64,000 bases of DNA from Candidula unifasciata (lineage: Eukaryota; Mollusca; Gastropoda; Stylommatophora; Geomitridae), in contig CAJHNH020000834.1 of the NCBI GenBank assembly GCA_905116865.2, positions 139,001-203,000 on the forward strand, given 5' to 3'. A program made the translations under genes and the position numbers. The notes under the pieces were generated by a model that made no database searches, was not told the DNA's origin, and saw only the letters and a list, made by a program, of their open reading frames with translations. The first letter of the stretch is position 1. Each line of letters begins with the position of its first letter. Below are positions 43,216 to 54,899 of the stretch, in pieces.

Positions 43216-43359
43216 TCATATCTGAACAAAATCAGCCCCCGATCGGCTATAAACCCACGACTATTGAATAAGCAGGAGAGAGTCTAGCCACTTTATCACG
43301 GCGGCAGCATATGAAAGAAAATAACTGCTGAACAATAATTAAAACAAAACCACCGTTAC

Positions 43360-43755
43360 TGCATGTATTTCCTCTGAAGTCGGAACACATTTGCCTGAGC
43401 GGTGAGGAACCAACAGTCTGCGTACAAGAAAGTCAGACCTGTCAAACGAATGTCCACTCAAAATTCAAGTTCTGGAAAAAGACTGAAGTGTAGAAGTGGA
43501 CGAACAGTCAGAGCTTTCGGCTTGAGTTTACAGCCGGTGAAGCCTGGCTCTCTAGCGTAGTTGGCTAAAACCGGATTGCGCGGTGACCGGGTGACGAACT
43601 CCTTGTGGTCCGGGTTCACTCCCGGGGGTAGGCAGAAAAGCCACATTACCGTAAAAGCCATAATACCGAGCCTAAGGGTTAACAACTCATGGCTTCTGGA
43701 TACTAAAACAAACAAACAAACAGCCGGTGAATGCCAAGAAGACGGCCGGTATTTA
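43360..43755 (+). mobile_element. S3 repeat split by S4
   Basis: Matches other S3 copies: GAAGTCGGAACACATTTGCC, CAACAGTCTGCGTACAAG, AAGTGGACGAACAGTCAG and, after S4, AATGCCAAGAAGACGG. The 5' core is missing. Confidence 0.75.
43541..43719 (+). mobile_element. tRNA-derived SINE (family S4) nested in S3
   Basis: 179 bp. The head has A-box TAGCGTAGTTGGCTAAAACC and B-box GGTCCGGGTTCACTCCCG, and the tail is (AAAC)n. The 11-bp duplication ACAGCCGGTGA at 43530-43540 and 43720-43730 is part of the split S3 unit. Confidence 0.88.
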
Positions 43756-43784
43756 TTATTTTTTAGGACATTATGGGACAGAGC

Positions 43785-44045
43785 CGGCGTCTGTGACCTA
43801 GGCGTTGCGAACGCGCTTCGTAATGCCGGGGTGCCAAATTCGATCCCTACTGCAGGCGATTTGACAGCAGACCGTCTTGCGTTGGTTTCGATAGTGGTAG
43901 CGAGAACTGACATTTCAGTATGCAATGTCAAACTACTGGACGAGAAATTCGCCTAGAAAAACCACAACAGCCCCCAAAATGCTGGGACTGGTTCAACTGC
44001 ACATTAAAAAGGATACGAAACTGACCTGTCTAACAGGACAGAGGG
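43785..44045 (+). mobile_element. S2 SINE copy
   Basis: TGACCTAGGCGTTGCGAACG (A-box) and AAATTCGATCCC (B-box), then GTCTTGCGTTGGTTTCGATA and CTGGGACTGGTTCAACTGC. Lies right after the nested S3/S4 pair. Confidence 0.78.
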
Positions 44046-44553
44046 AAGTCTTGAGCCTGCACATTTAGGAGCTCATGGCTAGTGCAGTGCGCAGGTTGTA
44101 ATTTAATTTTGGACACCGACATTACAACAACAAAAATTCCAACTTTATCATCACCCTCGCGTGCATATCACATTGTGCTGGTGTTCGAACCTGGGTCTCT
44201 AGAAAACATAGGCGCCAGAACATTGTTCTCAGGTCCCTTCAGCCTACCCCCCCCCCCCCCCCCTTCCCCTCACCCCACAAAAATTTGAGGGGGCTTGTAG
44301 GCACAGCCCCTCCAAAAATTCTCTAAGAAAACTTAAAAGCTCATTTAAATATATATATAAATTCTCTTTCAAAGTATTTCTTCAAAAATTTCATATCATT
44401 TCAAGTACAACGGAACTCAACAGTTTTATTTTAGTTGAATCCGTTTCCAGCCCCGAATTATACTGATCTATTCTTTAACAACGACAAAAATTCACTCGAA
44501 AATCAATGTTCGAAATCATTACAATTACATTTTCTTCTTCTTATTCTGCCTTT

Positions 44554-45393
44554 TTATCCCCCAATGGAGCATAGGCCCTCAACCAACTCACGCCAAGTCG
44601 TTCTATCCTTCGCCATTGCATGGAGCTCTCCCCATGTCCTCCCAATCTTTCTAACCTCATTCTCCAGCTCTCTTCTCCGTGTGTTTTTTTTTTTTTTTTT
44701 TTTTTTTTTTGGCCTTCCTTTATTCCTATGCCCCTGTGGGTTCCAATGCAAAGACATTCTAGTTATGCTGTTCTCCTGTTTTCTCAGTGTGTGCCCTATC
44801 CAACGCCAGCGTCTTTTCCTCACCTCCTGATCCACTGGAGCCTGTTTAGTTCTCTCCCAAAGTTCTACATTAGTTATTCTATCATACCATTTTATTCCCT
44901 CTATTCTGCGCAGGCACCAGTTAATGAATGTCTGTAATTTATTAGTACTTGCCTTCGTTGTTCTCCATGTTTCCGCCCCATACAATAGTACTGATTTGAC
45001 ATTAGAATTAAAAATTTTTAGTTTAGTATTTCTTTTAATTTCTTTTGACCTCCATAAATTCCCTAGTGCTATGAAAGCCCCTCTTGCCTTTTGTATTCTT
45101 ATTTTAATATCTCTATCAGTTCCTCCATCTTTATCTACATTACTGCCTAAATAGGTGTACGACTCCACGTCTTGGAGTGGGGTGCCATTAAGAGAAACCA
45201 CATTACTATTTGCCTGATTTATTCTCATTATCTTTGTCTTTACTTTATGGATTTTCAGATCAAGCTGCTGTGATCTCGCATTGAGTATATTTAATTTATC
45301 TTGTATCTGATTCAGTGAATGGGATAGAAGGGCAATATCATCAGCGAAGTCCAGATCATCAAGCTGTTTGTATGGCGTCCACTGAATCTCCAT
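44554..45393 (-). pseudogene. LINE RT C-terminal half (FADD to end)
   Basis: 279 codons open. FADDIALLSHS is the RT active-site motif, followed by YLGSNVDKDGG, LYGAETW, WIGHTLRK and a lysine run from a poly(T/A) expansion (44687-44710). Ends near the 3' tail. Confidence 0.85.
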
Positions 45394-45540
45394 TCTTGGT
45401 GTTAGTTACTGTTTTTCATAGTCCAGTCTATAGCCAGTAAAAAATAGGAGAGGCGACAAAAGACATTCCTGTCGCACACCTGTTTTTATTTCAAATGCAT
45501 CTGTTAGCTTTCCCTCATGAAGAACTCGACATTCATGTCT

Positions 45541-46742
45541 TTATATGTTGCCTTTACTAAGTTGATAAATTTTCTGTGGGATTCCATAGTGCCCCATCAA
45601 TTTCCAGAGAGATTCCCTATCAATGCTGTCAAATGCTTTTTCATAGTCTATAAATCCAATGTAAAGTGGTGAGTTCAGTTCAATGCTTTGCTCTATTATA
45701 ATACGTAATGTGGCTATCTGATCAGTACAGGATCTGTTTGACCGAAAACCTGCCTGCTCATCTCTTAGCATTTTATCAATAGCATCTTTTAATCTTTCCA
45801 AAATAATTCTACTTAATATTTTTCCAGGAACTGACAGCAACATAATTCCTCTATAGTTTTCACACTCCTGTAGATCACCTTTTTGGGCAGTTTCACAAGA
45901 TATCCTTCTCTCCAGTCTGCTGGTATTTCTTCGGTCTCCCAGACTTTACTGAATAATCTATGTAGCAGCAATGTTGATGTGTTTATGTTGGTCCTGATGG
46001 CTTCAGCTGGGATACCATCTGGGCCTGACGCCTTTCCTTCCTTAAGAAGATTTATAGCTTTTCTAATTTCCTCTTTGTGAGGTATCTCACAGTTGATATN
46101 NNNNNNNNNNNNNNNNNNNNNNNNNNNNNNNNNNNNNNNNNNNNNNNNNNNNNNNNNNNNNNNNNNNNNNNNNNNNNNNNNNNNNNNNNNNNNNNNNNNN
46201 NNNNNNNNNNNNNNNNNNNNNNNNNNNNNNNNNNNNNNNNNNNNNNNNNNNNNNNNNNNNNNNNNNNNNNNNNNNNNNNNNNNNNNNNNNNNNNNNNNNN
46301 NNNNNNNNNNNNNNNNNNNNNNNNNNNNNNNNNNNNNNNNNNNNNNNNNNNNNNNNNNNNNNNNNNNNNNNNNNNNTATCACCAGGAAATGGGTCAGTAA
46401 ATACATCGGCACCTCTGAAACGCCCCTAACATCGTAAAGGGATGATCTAAACTTTTTGTTAATACATATGTGGTCAATTTGATTAGTTGTCTTATGGTCT
46501 GGTGATTCCCATGTTGCCTTGTGTATTTTTTTATGGGGAAAAATACTTCCACCAATAACATACTGGTTACCTGCACAAAAATTTGTGAACAATTCTCCAT
46601 TTTCATTCATTACTCCTAGACCATGTCTCCCCATAATTTCTTCATAACCTGTGTTGTCTGATCCTATCTTAGCATTCAAGTCACCCATCAAAATTTTTAA
46701 GTTGCCCTTTCTTTCATTATTTATAATATTTTGAAGCTGCAT
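45541..46742 (-). pseudogene. LINE endonuclease C-terminus and RT fingers/palm, interrupted by N gap
   Basis: Upstream of the gap it carries GDLNAKIG and IDHICINKKF; after it, INLLKEGKASGPDGIP and ADWREG. A further frame change near 45840 separates the palm segment VPGKILSRIILERLKDAIDK and FIDYEKAFDS. Confidence 0.75.
46100..46376. other. Assembly gap (277 N)
   Basis: Run of N inside the LINE, between endonuclease and RT. Its size may be an estimate. Any ORF through it is artificial. Confidence 0.99.
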
Positions 46743-47264
46743 GTAAAATTCTTCCTTAACAGATGCATCTTAATCATTTGTTGGTGCATAACACTGTATT
46801 ACCGACATGTTCACCTTCTGTTTTACTGTTCTAAAAGATGCTCTTATTATTCTGGGACTCACAGCTTCCCATTCTATTAGTGCTCTGTCTGCTTCTTTTG
46901 ATAGCATCAGGGCCACTCCTTCACTGTGCGGCGAATTTTCCTCTGTGTGTCTTGAGAACAAAATAGTTTCTCCTGAATTGAGAATACTTTTCCCTATCCC
47001 AGTCCATCTAGTTTCACATAACCCCAAAATACTAATTCTATAATGTTTCATTTCCTTTGCTACTTCCATTGTTCTCCCTATATCATAGAGAGTTCTAACA
47101 TTCCAGGTGCCAATTCTGGAGGTTTTCCTAGCTGAGAGGAGGTAAGTCAACGATCCGGACTCCTTACGGCTTTCTCCACACCGTGTCATACTTCTTCTAT
47201 TTGAAGAGCCTCCCCTCATCTTGGTTGGCTGGATTTTACTTGCTTCTCTTTTTGACTTATCCAT
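46743..47264 (-). pseudogene. LINE endonuclease N-terminal half
   Basis: Starts at the ATG near 47264 (MDKSKREASK). It carries the N-terminal EEP motifs and stops at a TAA within the conserved YAPTND segment. The same frame continues downstream of that stop. Confidence 0.75.
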
Positions 47265-47934
47265 GGTTGGTTGGTTTTTGTGGCTATGGTTTTTACAGGA
47301 TGAGGTAGCCAACCTCACGCCCAACCCTACCCTTAGTCGCCTCTTACGACATGCCTGGTAGGGTGCAGTGTCACTATTCTTTGCTGCCCATGAGGGCCCC
47401 GGTGACACACGGGCGAAACAATTACATTTTAATGGAACATAAACTATTTTACTTATCATCGCTTTATCACTGTGACAAGGATTGTACTCGTCCTAGTGAC
47501 GTAAATATACTAGAGGCCTACATAAACGCGTACAGCTCTGACTTTATTGAGGTGAGGAGGGAGAGGGCTGTTCGGGGGGGGGGGGGGGGTGGGGCTGAAT
47601 GGTCTGAGCTATTGTTTTTCTTTAGTTAGGACCGGGAGCTCAACACTCCCACCCCTCTCCCCCTTTTCCCAGATACTCCCAATTCTTGCAAAGAAAATTT
47701 GTATGACGAGGAAGTGGGAAAAGGGGGGGGGGGGGGAGAAGCGCGAATGTTTTCTTGGTGGCGGCTCGCCTTCCTTTAAAAAAAAAAAAAAAACCAGCGT
47801 TCTACAACTTTGTTCCGCCATTTCAACTCCTACAGTGCGTCAAAAGCATAATATTAGCGTGCACTGTTGACTACAGTGTAAAAAATGTGCTCCAAATGAC
47901 ATTCCTTAGTGCATCTACGACACACAATATATAT

Positions 47935-48198
47935 GGTGCAGCTGCCAGTCGCTCGCCTGCGGATCCGAAGGTGGTGGTTTCAAATCCGAACGGTGCCAGA
48001 CCTTTTTTTCTTTGAGAAATGACTTTGGTTCCCACATCGAACCAGTCTTAAATGGGCACCAGGTAAAGTTCTGGAAAGTAAAGACGGCCAGCTTAATATT
48101 GTGCATATAAGCCATCAGGTGCTTTTTTGGTGTATACAGTTAGGTCTAACAGCAAATACCCAGTTTACTTGGAGGCGTGGAAGAGGATCCGTTTTGAA
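47935..48198 (+). mobile_element. S1 SINE copy
   Basis: Head GTCGCTCGCCTGCGGATCCG, B-box-like GGTTTCAAATCC, body AATGGGCACCAGGTAAAG, ending near GGCGTGGAAGAGGATCC. Directly followed by a 26-bp minisatellite. Confidence 0.75.
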
Positions 48199-48204
48199 AT
48201 TTGC

Positions 48205-48497
48205 CGATAATAATACCGAACACTGCAGAGATAAACAGTTGTAGCACCTGCAGAGACAAACAGTTGTAGCAAGCTGCAGAGATAAACAGTTGTAGCAAGC
48301 TGCAGAGATAAACAGTTGTAGCAAGCTGCAGAGATAAACAGTTGTAGCAAGCTGCAGAGACAAACAGTTGTAGCAAGCTGCAGAGATAAACAGTTGTAGG
48401 AAGCTGCAGAGATAAACAGTTGTAGCAAGATGCAGAGATAAACAGTTGTAGCAAGCTGCAGAGATAAACAGTTGTAGCAAGCTGCAGAGATAATGTA
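48205..48497 (+). repeat. Minisatellite, 26-bp unit
   Basis: About eleven copies of AGCTGCAGAGATAAACAGTT plus GTAGCA. Starts at the 3' edge of an S1 SINE. Confidence 0.93.
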
Positions 48498-48499
48498 AA

Positions 48500-49635
48500 C
48501 GATGCAAGAACAAAAGTTCTCATTTAAGAAGCAGTTTAAAAAAAAAAAACTATTGCAATTTAAAGTGTGGCCAACAATGAACATCACAGTAAACGGAGTG
48601 ATATTAGAATAAGTAAAACTTTTTTCTATTTCGAACGTGTAACAACAAATGAAAAATGAAGTTAAAAATAAACATACAGAGCGCGGGAAAAAAAGTTATT
48701 GAAAGATGTAAAATAAAAATAATTAAAAAGACAATATAAAATATTTTTGGGCGTTTTTAAAACCATAGAACAATGAAGGCCAGAGAAAAATCGGTAGATA
48801 CCGATACAAATTGGAAGACAACATCGCGAAGCGGTTGAACAGAAGTGTGAGAGAGTGTACTACCAAGACAAGAGACTGAGGGTTTTGGAGATCCATTACA
48901 CCAAAAGTTCATTGAAGGTACTTAACTGATTAAAGTCGCTTATAAAAGAACTTTGATTGTCTGCACAAATGAAAGCACAATATAAATATCCCTTTGTTTG
49001 AAACGAACTCCAGAAAAGATTTAAAAAACACACACACAATAAGAAATAGTTTATCAAATCTACACATAACTAAAAGAAAGGAAACATGTTACACACAAAA
49101 CATACTCATTTACACATGATCTCCGTCATACACTCACTCATTCACTCACGCATTCATTTACCCTCCTACCCACACAGACACTGACTCCTACACCCCCACC
49201 TTTTTGCACTAATTAACTTTCTCACACATTCACAGTCATATACTCAGTCACTCCCTCACATGCCCCCCCCCCGTCCCTTCTTTTTCCCCGACACACACAC
49301 ACACACACACATACACACACACTCACACACTCACTTACTCACACACACTCCTACATCCACTGACTCTCACTAATTTACTTTCTCATTTGCCACCCTACTT
49401 TCTTACCTCCCCCCCAAAAAGTCCTCAGTGAATAATTTGCTCACACCAGGAAGCAACGGCCATCTGAAACTTCAGGTAACCCGAGGCTACAAAACAAACT
49501 AATGGACATCAACGATTGTTGCGTCACACTTGAGTGACTCCAGTTCGCTGAACAATGCTACCCAAACTCAAATTAGTGTGTCTACAAGTTCATTCTGCTT
49601 GCCTTACCCAGAGACTTCTAGAATAAACATTTTCT
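48500..49635. other. No gene recognised
   Basis: AT-rich to about 49080, then CA/CT-rich low-complexity DNA. No coding signal. Confidence 0.6.
49285..49345 (+). repeat. (CA)n microsatellite
   Basis: ACACACAC tract following a C-run, within a CA/CT-rich stretch from about 49090. Confidence 0.8.
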
Positions 49636-49639
49636 TTTG

Positions 49640-50110
49640 CAGACCACATTTTATAGTCTGCGTGATTGCAAGACTCACTTAAACACACCCACATACCTTC
49701 ACACACACATAAACACACCCTATTCACCCACATACAAAGCTACATACCCACACGGACACGCACATTTCACACACATACAAACATACAGATATAAACACAG
49801 AGACACACCCATAGAAACAAATGCAGACACACACACACACACAAACAGACATACGCGCACATACCCAATCACACACGAAGATACACACACAGACAGACAC
49901 ACACATGCGACACACACACACGAACCACCATACACACACGCAGACACACACAGACACTTATGCACAAACACACGCAGACACAAACACACACAGATACACT
50001 CGGAGACACACAAACACACACACAACCACAGACACACACACGCAGAAGCATACGCAGGCATTCATACACACAGGCACACGCACAGATACACTCAGACACA
50101 CACCTACTGT
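49640..50110 (+). repeat. CA-rich degenerate microsatellite
   Basis: ACACACAGACAC-type sequence of about 470 bp. ORFs on both strands through it are low-complexity artefacts. Confidence 0.9.
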
Positions 50111-50111
50111 C

Positions 50112-50404
50112 ACGGAGTGAATCAACCAAACCCTACACAGTAGACTCGTCGTGACGTTGACGCCCCTAGCGGGCAGGTCATATTTCAAATTTAAACCCGT
50201 CCGGTGGGTATATAGTCCCTCATATTGATATATACCTTTATCTGGTGGAATAGATATTTCTATACCCTCTAGTTGTTTCGAAAAGTCTACATTTTCAAAC
50301 TTGCCACTGTGCGATAGATATTTTCTGGAATAATATTCCGAATTCCTGGAAACCTTTTTACTCCTTGGCGTACTAATACAGGACCTTTTTTTTTCTAGAG
50401 ACGC
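50112..50404 (-). other. Unidentified open stretch, possible exon
   Basis: The minus strand is open with normal amino-acid composition: KKRSCISTPRSKKVSRNSEY, SRKYLSHSGKFENVDFSKQL and GIYQYEGLYTHRTGLNLKYD. There is no ATG; the frame opens just after a TGA. A possible acceptor gcgtctctag lies at its 5' edge and possible GT donors near the 3' edge. I do not recognise the product. It could be an internal exon of an unknown gene or part of an unrecognised repeat. The reading frame beyond 50110 is only CA repeat. Confidence 0.3.
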
Positions 50405-50753
50405 CAAGCGAGATCAGGCGGGGTCATTCTTTGCCTGAGTTCCTAGGTGTGCAGAAGCATTTCACCTCTCTGATTAAATCTTTGCGCATTCAAAATACCA
50501 GTTTAATCTTTGAAGGATTCCTAAACTTGGTTAAGTTGATTATAGTTTACCAGTACCATGATATATATCTCTATAAAGTTAGCTGATGCTGCAGGGAGGA
50601 TAGATTCAGCTGTGTGACCTCACAGAACTAGGCCATTCTTGGTGTTCAGACACTCAAGCCCCTGAAATCAAACCTTTCCCTTCTCAAGCTGATAGTTTGT
50701 GCCCTACTTGACCCAATACCATTATAAATATATTAAACCTAGCAAGTTAATTG

Positions 50754-51138
50754 TTCTGTAACGAACCGACCGAGTTTGAGTCGATTAGCGGACATATTTA
50801 ACTGGGTCACACTTCAGCCTACAAGACGCTGTGACGTCAGAGGTTAATTTTAGCAGACACATCAACACAGTGTGTGCGATGAGCAGATGGGGAAAGGTAT
50901 AAATATATATGGGAGAGAGAGAGATGGGATGTATATCTACAAGTGCAGGGGTGGGCGAGGAGAGTTGATGTTCTATGTTTGATAGAGTCTATCTGTCTCC
51001 ACTCTGGTACTCGTCTCCTGTCCCTGTTACTGACTGACCGACAGAGATGATATTTTGAGACTTATACTGTCTCATTATCCTGAGAGCTGTCCTCTGAATG
51101 ATTAATAATGTGGATGTTAATAAACTGAGCTTTACAGG
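50754..51138 (+). other. Putative LTR-like segment
   Basis: Starts TGTTCTGTAACG and ends CTTTACA. It contains GGTATAAATATATATGG (TATA-like) near 50898 and AATAAAC near 51119, spacing like U3-R-U5. No partner copy, target duplication or coding region was found, so it may instead be a host promoter. Confidence 0.3.
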
Positions 51139-51139
51139 T

Positions 51140-52070
51140 AACCCCTGAGATGACTACTAATTCTGAGTTCCTTCTTGATGCAGGATGATATCTTCTTGGA
51201 GGCCAGGCAGTGAATCAGCGGTCCACAAAACCACCAACAGGGAAGTCATCTATGTCTAAGCCAGTGGTTTGCATCAGATTGTAAACCAAACTTTTGTCAT
51301 CCATTAAATGGAATCCTCCAGTTGGTCTACAGACAACATTATGGGTGTTGTACCTTCACCATCATTTATCCGGTAGCTTGTTTGTACCTCAAGTGAATGA
51401 CTTTGGTCCGAGATCCTCTCCAGCAGCTTGGGTGTATCTCCAATGTTCGAGTGTCTAGTGTGGGACTGTCTTCAACGTAACCACAGAGTGACTGAACATC
51501 CAGCAATTTCGGGAAACTAGGGATTCAGATAAGTGTGGTCAATCGTTGGTTTATTGCCAGGCTTCACTATTTATCGTCCACCTGATCATAATTATGATCT
51601 AGGCGGACGTTTGGGGAATCTCTTACACAATCAGTCAGATCTGTTTTGAAGTTTTGGTCCTTCATATCACTCTGTGTTCTTGAAGTTCTTTGCTGATTCT
51701 TATATAATGTATGTGTTCAGAAAATTTCATTATTGACTTGAGTGTTCATCATTCACGGTTCAAACTGTCTAGATTTTCTGTTTGTGTGATTAGTAAGTGT
51801 AATCTGTGTTAACATGGCTGTGATAGTACATTGTCATAGCCTGGGGGCTATTTTCTTTTATAGTAATGGGGGTGTCCAGCCAAGTTGTGCCTAGGATTAT
51901 TAGATATTCTGTAGTGTCAGAACTTGAGTTGCCCTACTCCTGAAATAAGTTGAGCGTATATTGGCCACGGGATATCCCTTAGACCAATACGAGCCGACGC
52001 CTCAACATTATTATATTTCAGAGTGCTGTTGGTTCTTAAGGAGAAATCCTTAAATCAGGCAGGCAACACG
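51140..52070. other. No gene recognised
   Basis: Mostly unique-looking sequence between the LTR-like segment and a CA-rich tract. No long ORF or known motif. Confidence 0.5.
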
Positions 52071-52074
52071 AGCA

Positions 52075-52220
52075 GTATGTGACACCCACAGACACACAAA
52101 CGCAAACACATACGCAGACATACATATACACAGGCACACACGCTGATACACATACACACATGTCGACACATCCAGAGTCACTACACACAGACAAACACAC
52201 ACACAGAGACATACACAAAT
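52075..52220 (+). repeat. CA-rich degenerate microsatellite
   Basis: Same type as 49640-50110, sharing CATACGCAGRCAT and ACACAGGCACAC motifs. The two tracts bracket about 2 kb. Confidence 0.85.
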
Positions 52221-52539
52221 ATATGACAACATCGAGCAATAGATGCGAGCCCTATGTAACATAATGACAGAACAGGACACTGCATGAATGATAGCTTCCA
52301 TACTCGAACATATCCCTTCCACAACGATGGTGCCTTGCTTCGGGAAGCAGTGTACTAATTATTGATGTAATTCAAACAACTGATTTATAGGACAGGCATT
52401 TTGTTTTTAATCACATTCTTCGTTTTTTTTTTCTTTTTCCAAGCGGTGTTCTTTAACATGCAGCCTGCGGACCATGACGCCACCGACACGTCTGGTATAG
52501 CCCGACACAGTATTCTGAATATTTATTTTTCTGTCAAAA

Positions 52540-54390
52540 GATATGGACATGTGGTATATGGTCAAGTGATTGTAAGGGAACTATCTTCATTCCAATACCA
52601 AAAGCAGACTGAACAAGGAAAAGGGACAAAAAAATCACACCCTCAACATGCGTTTAATAAAAGAAGTCCAGAGAATTTAACGTCAACCTATTTTCATGTT
52701 TTATGGATTATTTTAAAGGCATTTGAATGTGTCAGAAACTCTGGAAAATCATGAGATATATGGCATTTTCATCATATGTAGTATACCTCGTAACAATGCT
52801 CTATCTAGTCCAATAAACAGCGGTTAGAATAGATGGTGAGACAGACTTGTTTGACAACAATCAAGGACTACGTCAGGGCTGTGTGCTGTCACCCTATTTG
52901 TTTAACATGTAAGCCGAAAATATAATGAGAAATCTCAGAGATGGTTTAACCAGAGATACAATATGATGCCCTAAATATCGATGAAGTAAAGGTAAGGACC
53001 CTTTTTAACGTCTTTAGGGCATATAGGGCTAAACCTGTATTTCTATAGACCAACCAGCACATGATGGGTGATGTGGTCAGCATCACGCAGGCCGCATTTA
53101 CTTCCCATGACTGTACCTGGTACCCACTCAAGCTGGGTCGACATAGAAGCCAAGGCCTTTTCTGAGAAAAGGTCCGGCCTACGTCAGGGAGCGAACCCAA
53201 GACCTTCCGATCCACAGGCCGATGTCTAGCGGCTACGCCACGAAGACTCTTTCTAAATATCGATGGTCATGAAATAACGGGTATCCGATTTGCCGATGAT
53301 ACAGTACTGCTATCCACATCAAAGACTGGCCTAGAAAACTTAATAACCTTAACCCAAAGAAATAGTGAAAATCACAGCTTATATCCTAACACAGCAAAAA
53401 CAAAGATAATGCAAACAGATAAAACTTCTATGGAAAAAGAAATATATCTCAATGAGGAAAGACTGGAGGTTGTTAAAAATGTAGAATATCTTGGGTCATT
53501 GATTACCAACAATGGTGACACAATGAAAGAAATTTAACGACGACTATCAATTGCTCTTTAAAGACTAAAACAATTGAATAAATTATGGAGTAGGACAGAC
53601 AGAACTAAAAAAAAAAAAAAAGATTTCTAAGAGCATGTATCTTTCCCATTGCAACGGTGAGACCCGGACACTTACTAAAGAAGCTGAACAGCGCATAAAT
53701 GCCTTAGAATACAAATGGTATTGACGGGTTCATAGAATATCATTGGTAAAGAAAAGAATCAATTCATCGATACTTCGAGAACTGTGTATTGAAGGAGGTT
53801 GGCTATTAAAGACGATAAAACACAGACAATTGTTTTCATTTGGTCGTTTAAAACGTCATCAACATTTAGAAAGAACAATAATGGAGGGGTATATGCCTTA
53901 GAACCAGCAAGGAGATCAAAATTATTAGAATTTTGAGAGCATGCATCTTTACTCAGGCAACATACGGATGTGAGTCGTGGACTATCTCTTAGTCCTCAAG
54001 AAAGAGAATAGGGGCTTTTTAGCTGAATTGCTATAGAAAGATTCTCAAGAAGAGGAGACATACTGACATTTTGAAAGATCTGAACATCAAGGAAGATTGG
54101 CTAATAAACAGCATCCTGTCTCGGAAGCTGAAATATTTTGGTCCTATCAAGCGCCACGACGGATTGGAAATAATTATAGCAGAAGGCATGGTACCAGGAA
54201 GGAGGGGCAGGAGCCGACCGACATGAAGAATATAAGTGGCACAGAATATAAGTGACTTCTTGAATATGAAAGGACATGAGGCGAGAGAGGTGGCGAGAGA
54301 CCGAGTTTCTTTCAGGCAGACTGTGATGAGAGCGACGTTCTGCAAAGGACCTGCTACACGATGGTGATGATATGCCTGGGAAGAGAGGAA
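52540..54390 (+). mobile_element. Degraded LINE(s) with RT remnants, interrupted by a SINE
   Basis: Plus-strand pieces: KAFECVRNSGK-like sequence, GLRQGCVLSPYLFNM at about 52870-52915, then after the SINE IRFADDTVLLSTSKTGLENL, VEYLGSLITNNGDTMKEI and later YGCESWTIS, KEDWLINSILSRKLKYFGPI. Many stops and frame changes. From about 53900 the sequence resembles the LINE piece at 19050-19430, so two related copies may be fused. Confidence 0.75.
52984..53252 (-). mobile_element. tRNA-derived SINE (family S1), complete copy
   Basis: Minus strand. The tRNA-like head has A-box TGGCGTAGCCG and B-box GGTCTTGGGTTCGCTCC, then a body with CTTGAGTGGGTACCAGGTA and a short CTTTAC tail. A 13-bp duplication CTAAATATCGATG at 52971-52983 and 53253-53265 splits a LINE reading frame. 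This is the best copy for defining the family. Confidence 0.88.
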
Positions 54391-54649
54391 GATGAAGGCC
54401 AAAGAAAAGATGGATGCATGATGTGGCGGATGATCTCCAGATGGGCGTATCGGACGCCGGACATCTTGCTTATGATCGAGAAGTTTTCTGGTAGATAGTT
54501 ATGGAAGCAAGGATCTGCAAAGGACAGGCTACTGACTTGAGGCTCAACGGGATGTCTTGTACTAGACCTGTTGAGTGGCCATCCAGAGTGGGATGGTGTT
54601 ATCTCACATTGTTAAACTTCAGGCAGCAGCACAGCACGGAAGGACGGAC

Positions 54650-54868
54650 GGACAGGAAAAGGAAAGAAGGCGAAGCGGTCAAAAAGAAGAAGACGATGAT
54701 GATGAAGAAGAGGGGAAGAAATTAAAAAAAAAGAAAGAAGGAGGGAAGCTAGGACGGACGGAAGGAGGCGAGAAAGAGAAGGAGGAGAAGAAGAAAGGGT
54801 AATAGTAGTAGTAGTAGTAGCAGCAGCAGCAGCAGCAGTAGTAGCAGCAGTAGTAGTAGTAGTAGTAG

Positions 54869-54899
<31 letters not shown>

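Larger units (their letters stand above)
44534..47417 (-). mobile_element. Near full-length non-LTR retrotransposon (EEP endonuclease + RT), with assembly gap
   Basis: Bracketed by a 13-bp duplication ACAATTACATTTT (44521-44533 and 47418-47430). The minus strand begins with a GC-rich leader holding GTCGTAAGAGGCGACTAA, then an ATG at about 47264. Endonuclease motifs include RIGTWNVRTLYDIGRTMEVA, LGLCETRW, GDLNAKIG and QIDHICI. RT motifs include GKASGPDGIPAEAI, DEQAGFRSNRSCTDQI, YEKAFDSIDR and FADDIALL, and the C-terminus has GYRNKGRPK-like sequence. The size suggests an RTE-like short LINE; the clade is unresolved. A TAA at about 46767-46769, frame and stop breaks at 45394-45545, and loss of the usual SDH endonuclease motif make it inactive. 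Confidence 0.88.

Noticed and set aside
46077..46437. ORFs spanning the N run
   Set aside because: Assembly gap; no sequence evidence.
48115..48587. Overlapping minus-strand ORFs with repeated Leu/Cys/Asn units
   Set aside because: Reading of a 26-bp minisatellite, which cycles through all three frames.
49637..50143. 168-codon ORF rich in His/Thr
   Set aside because: Translation of degenerate CA repeat; open in several frames on both strands.
52984..53252. Functional tRNA gene from A and B boxes
   Set aside because: No complete cloverleaf; long tail, target duplication and multiple copies show a SINE.
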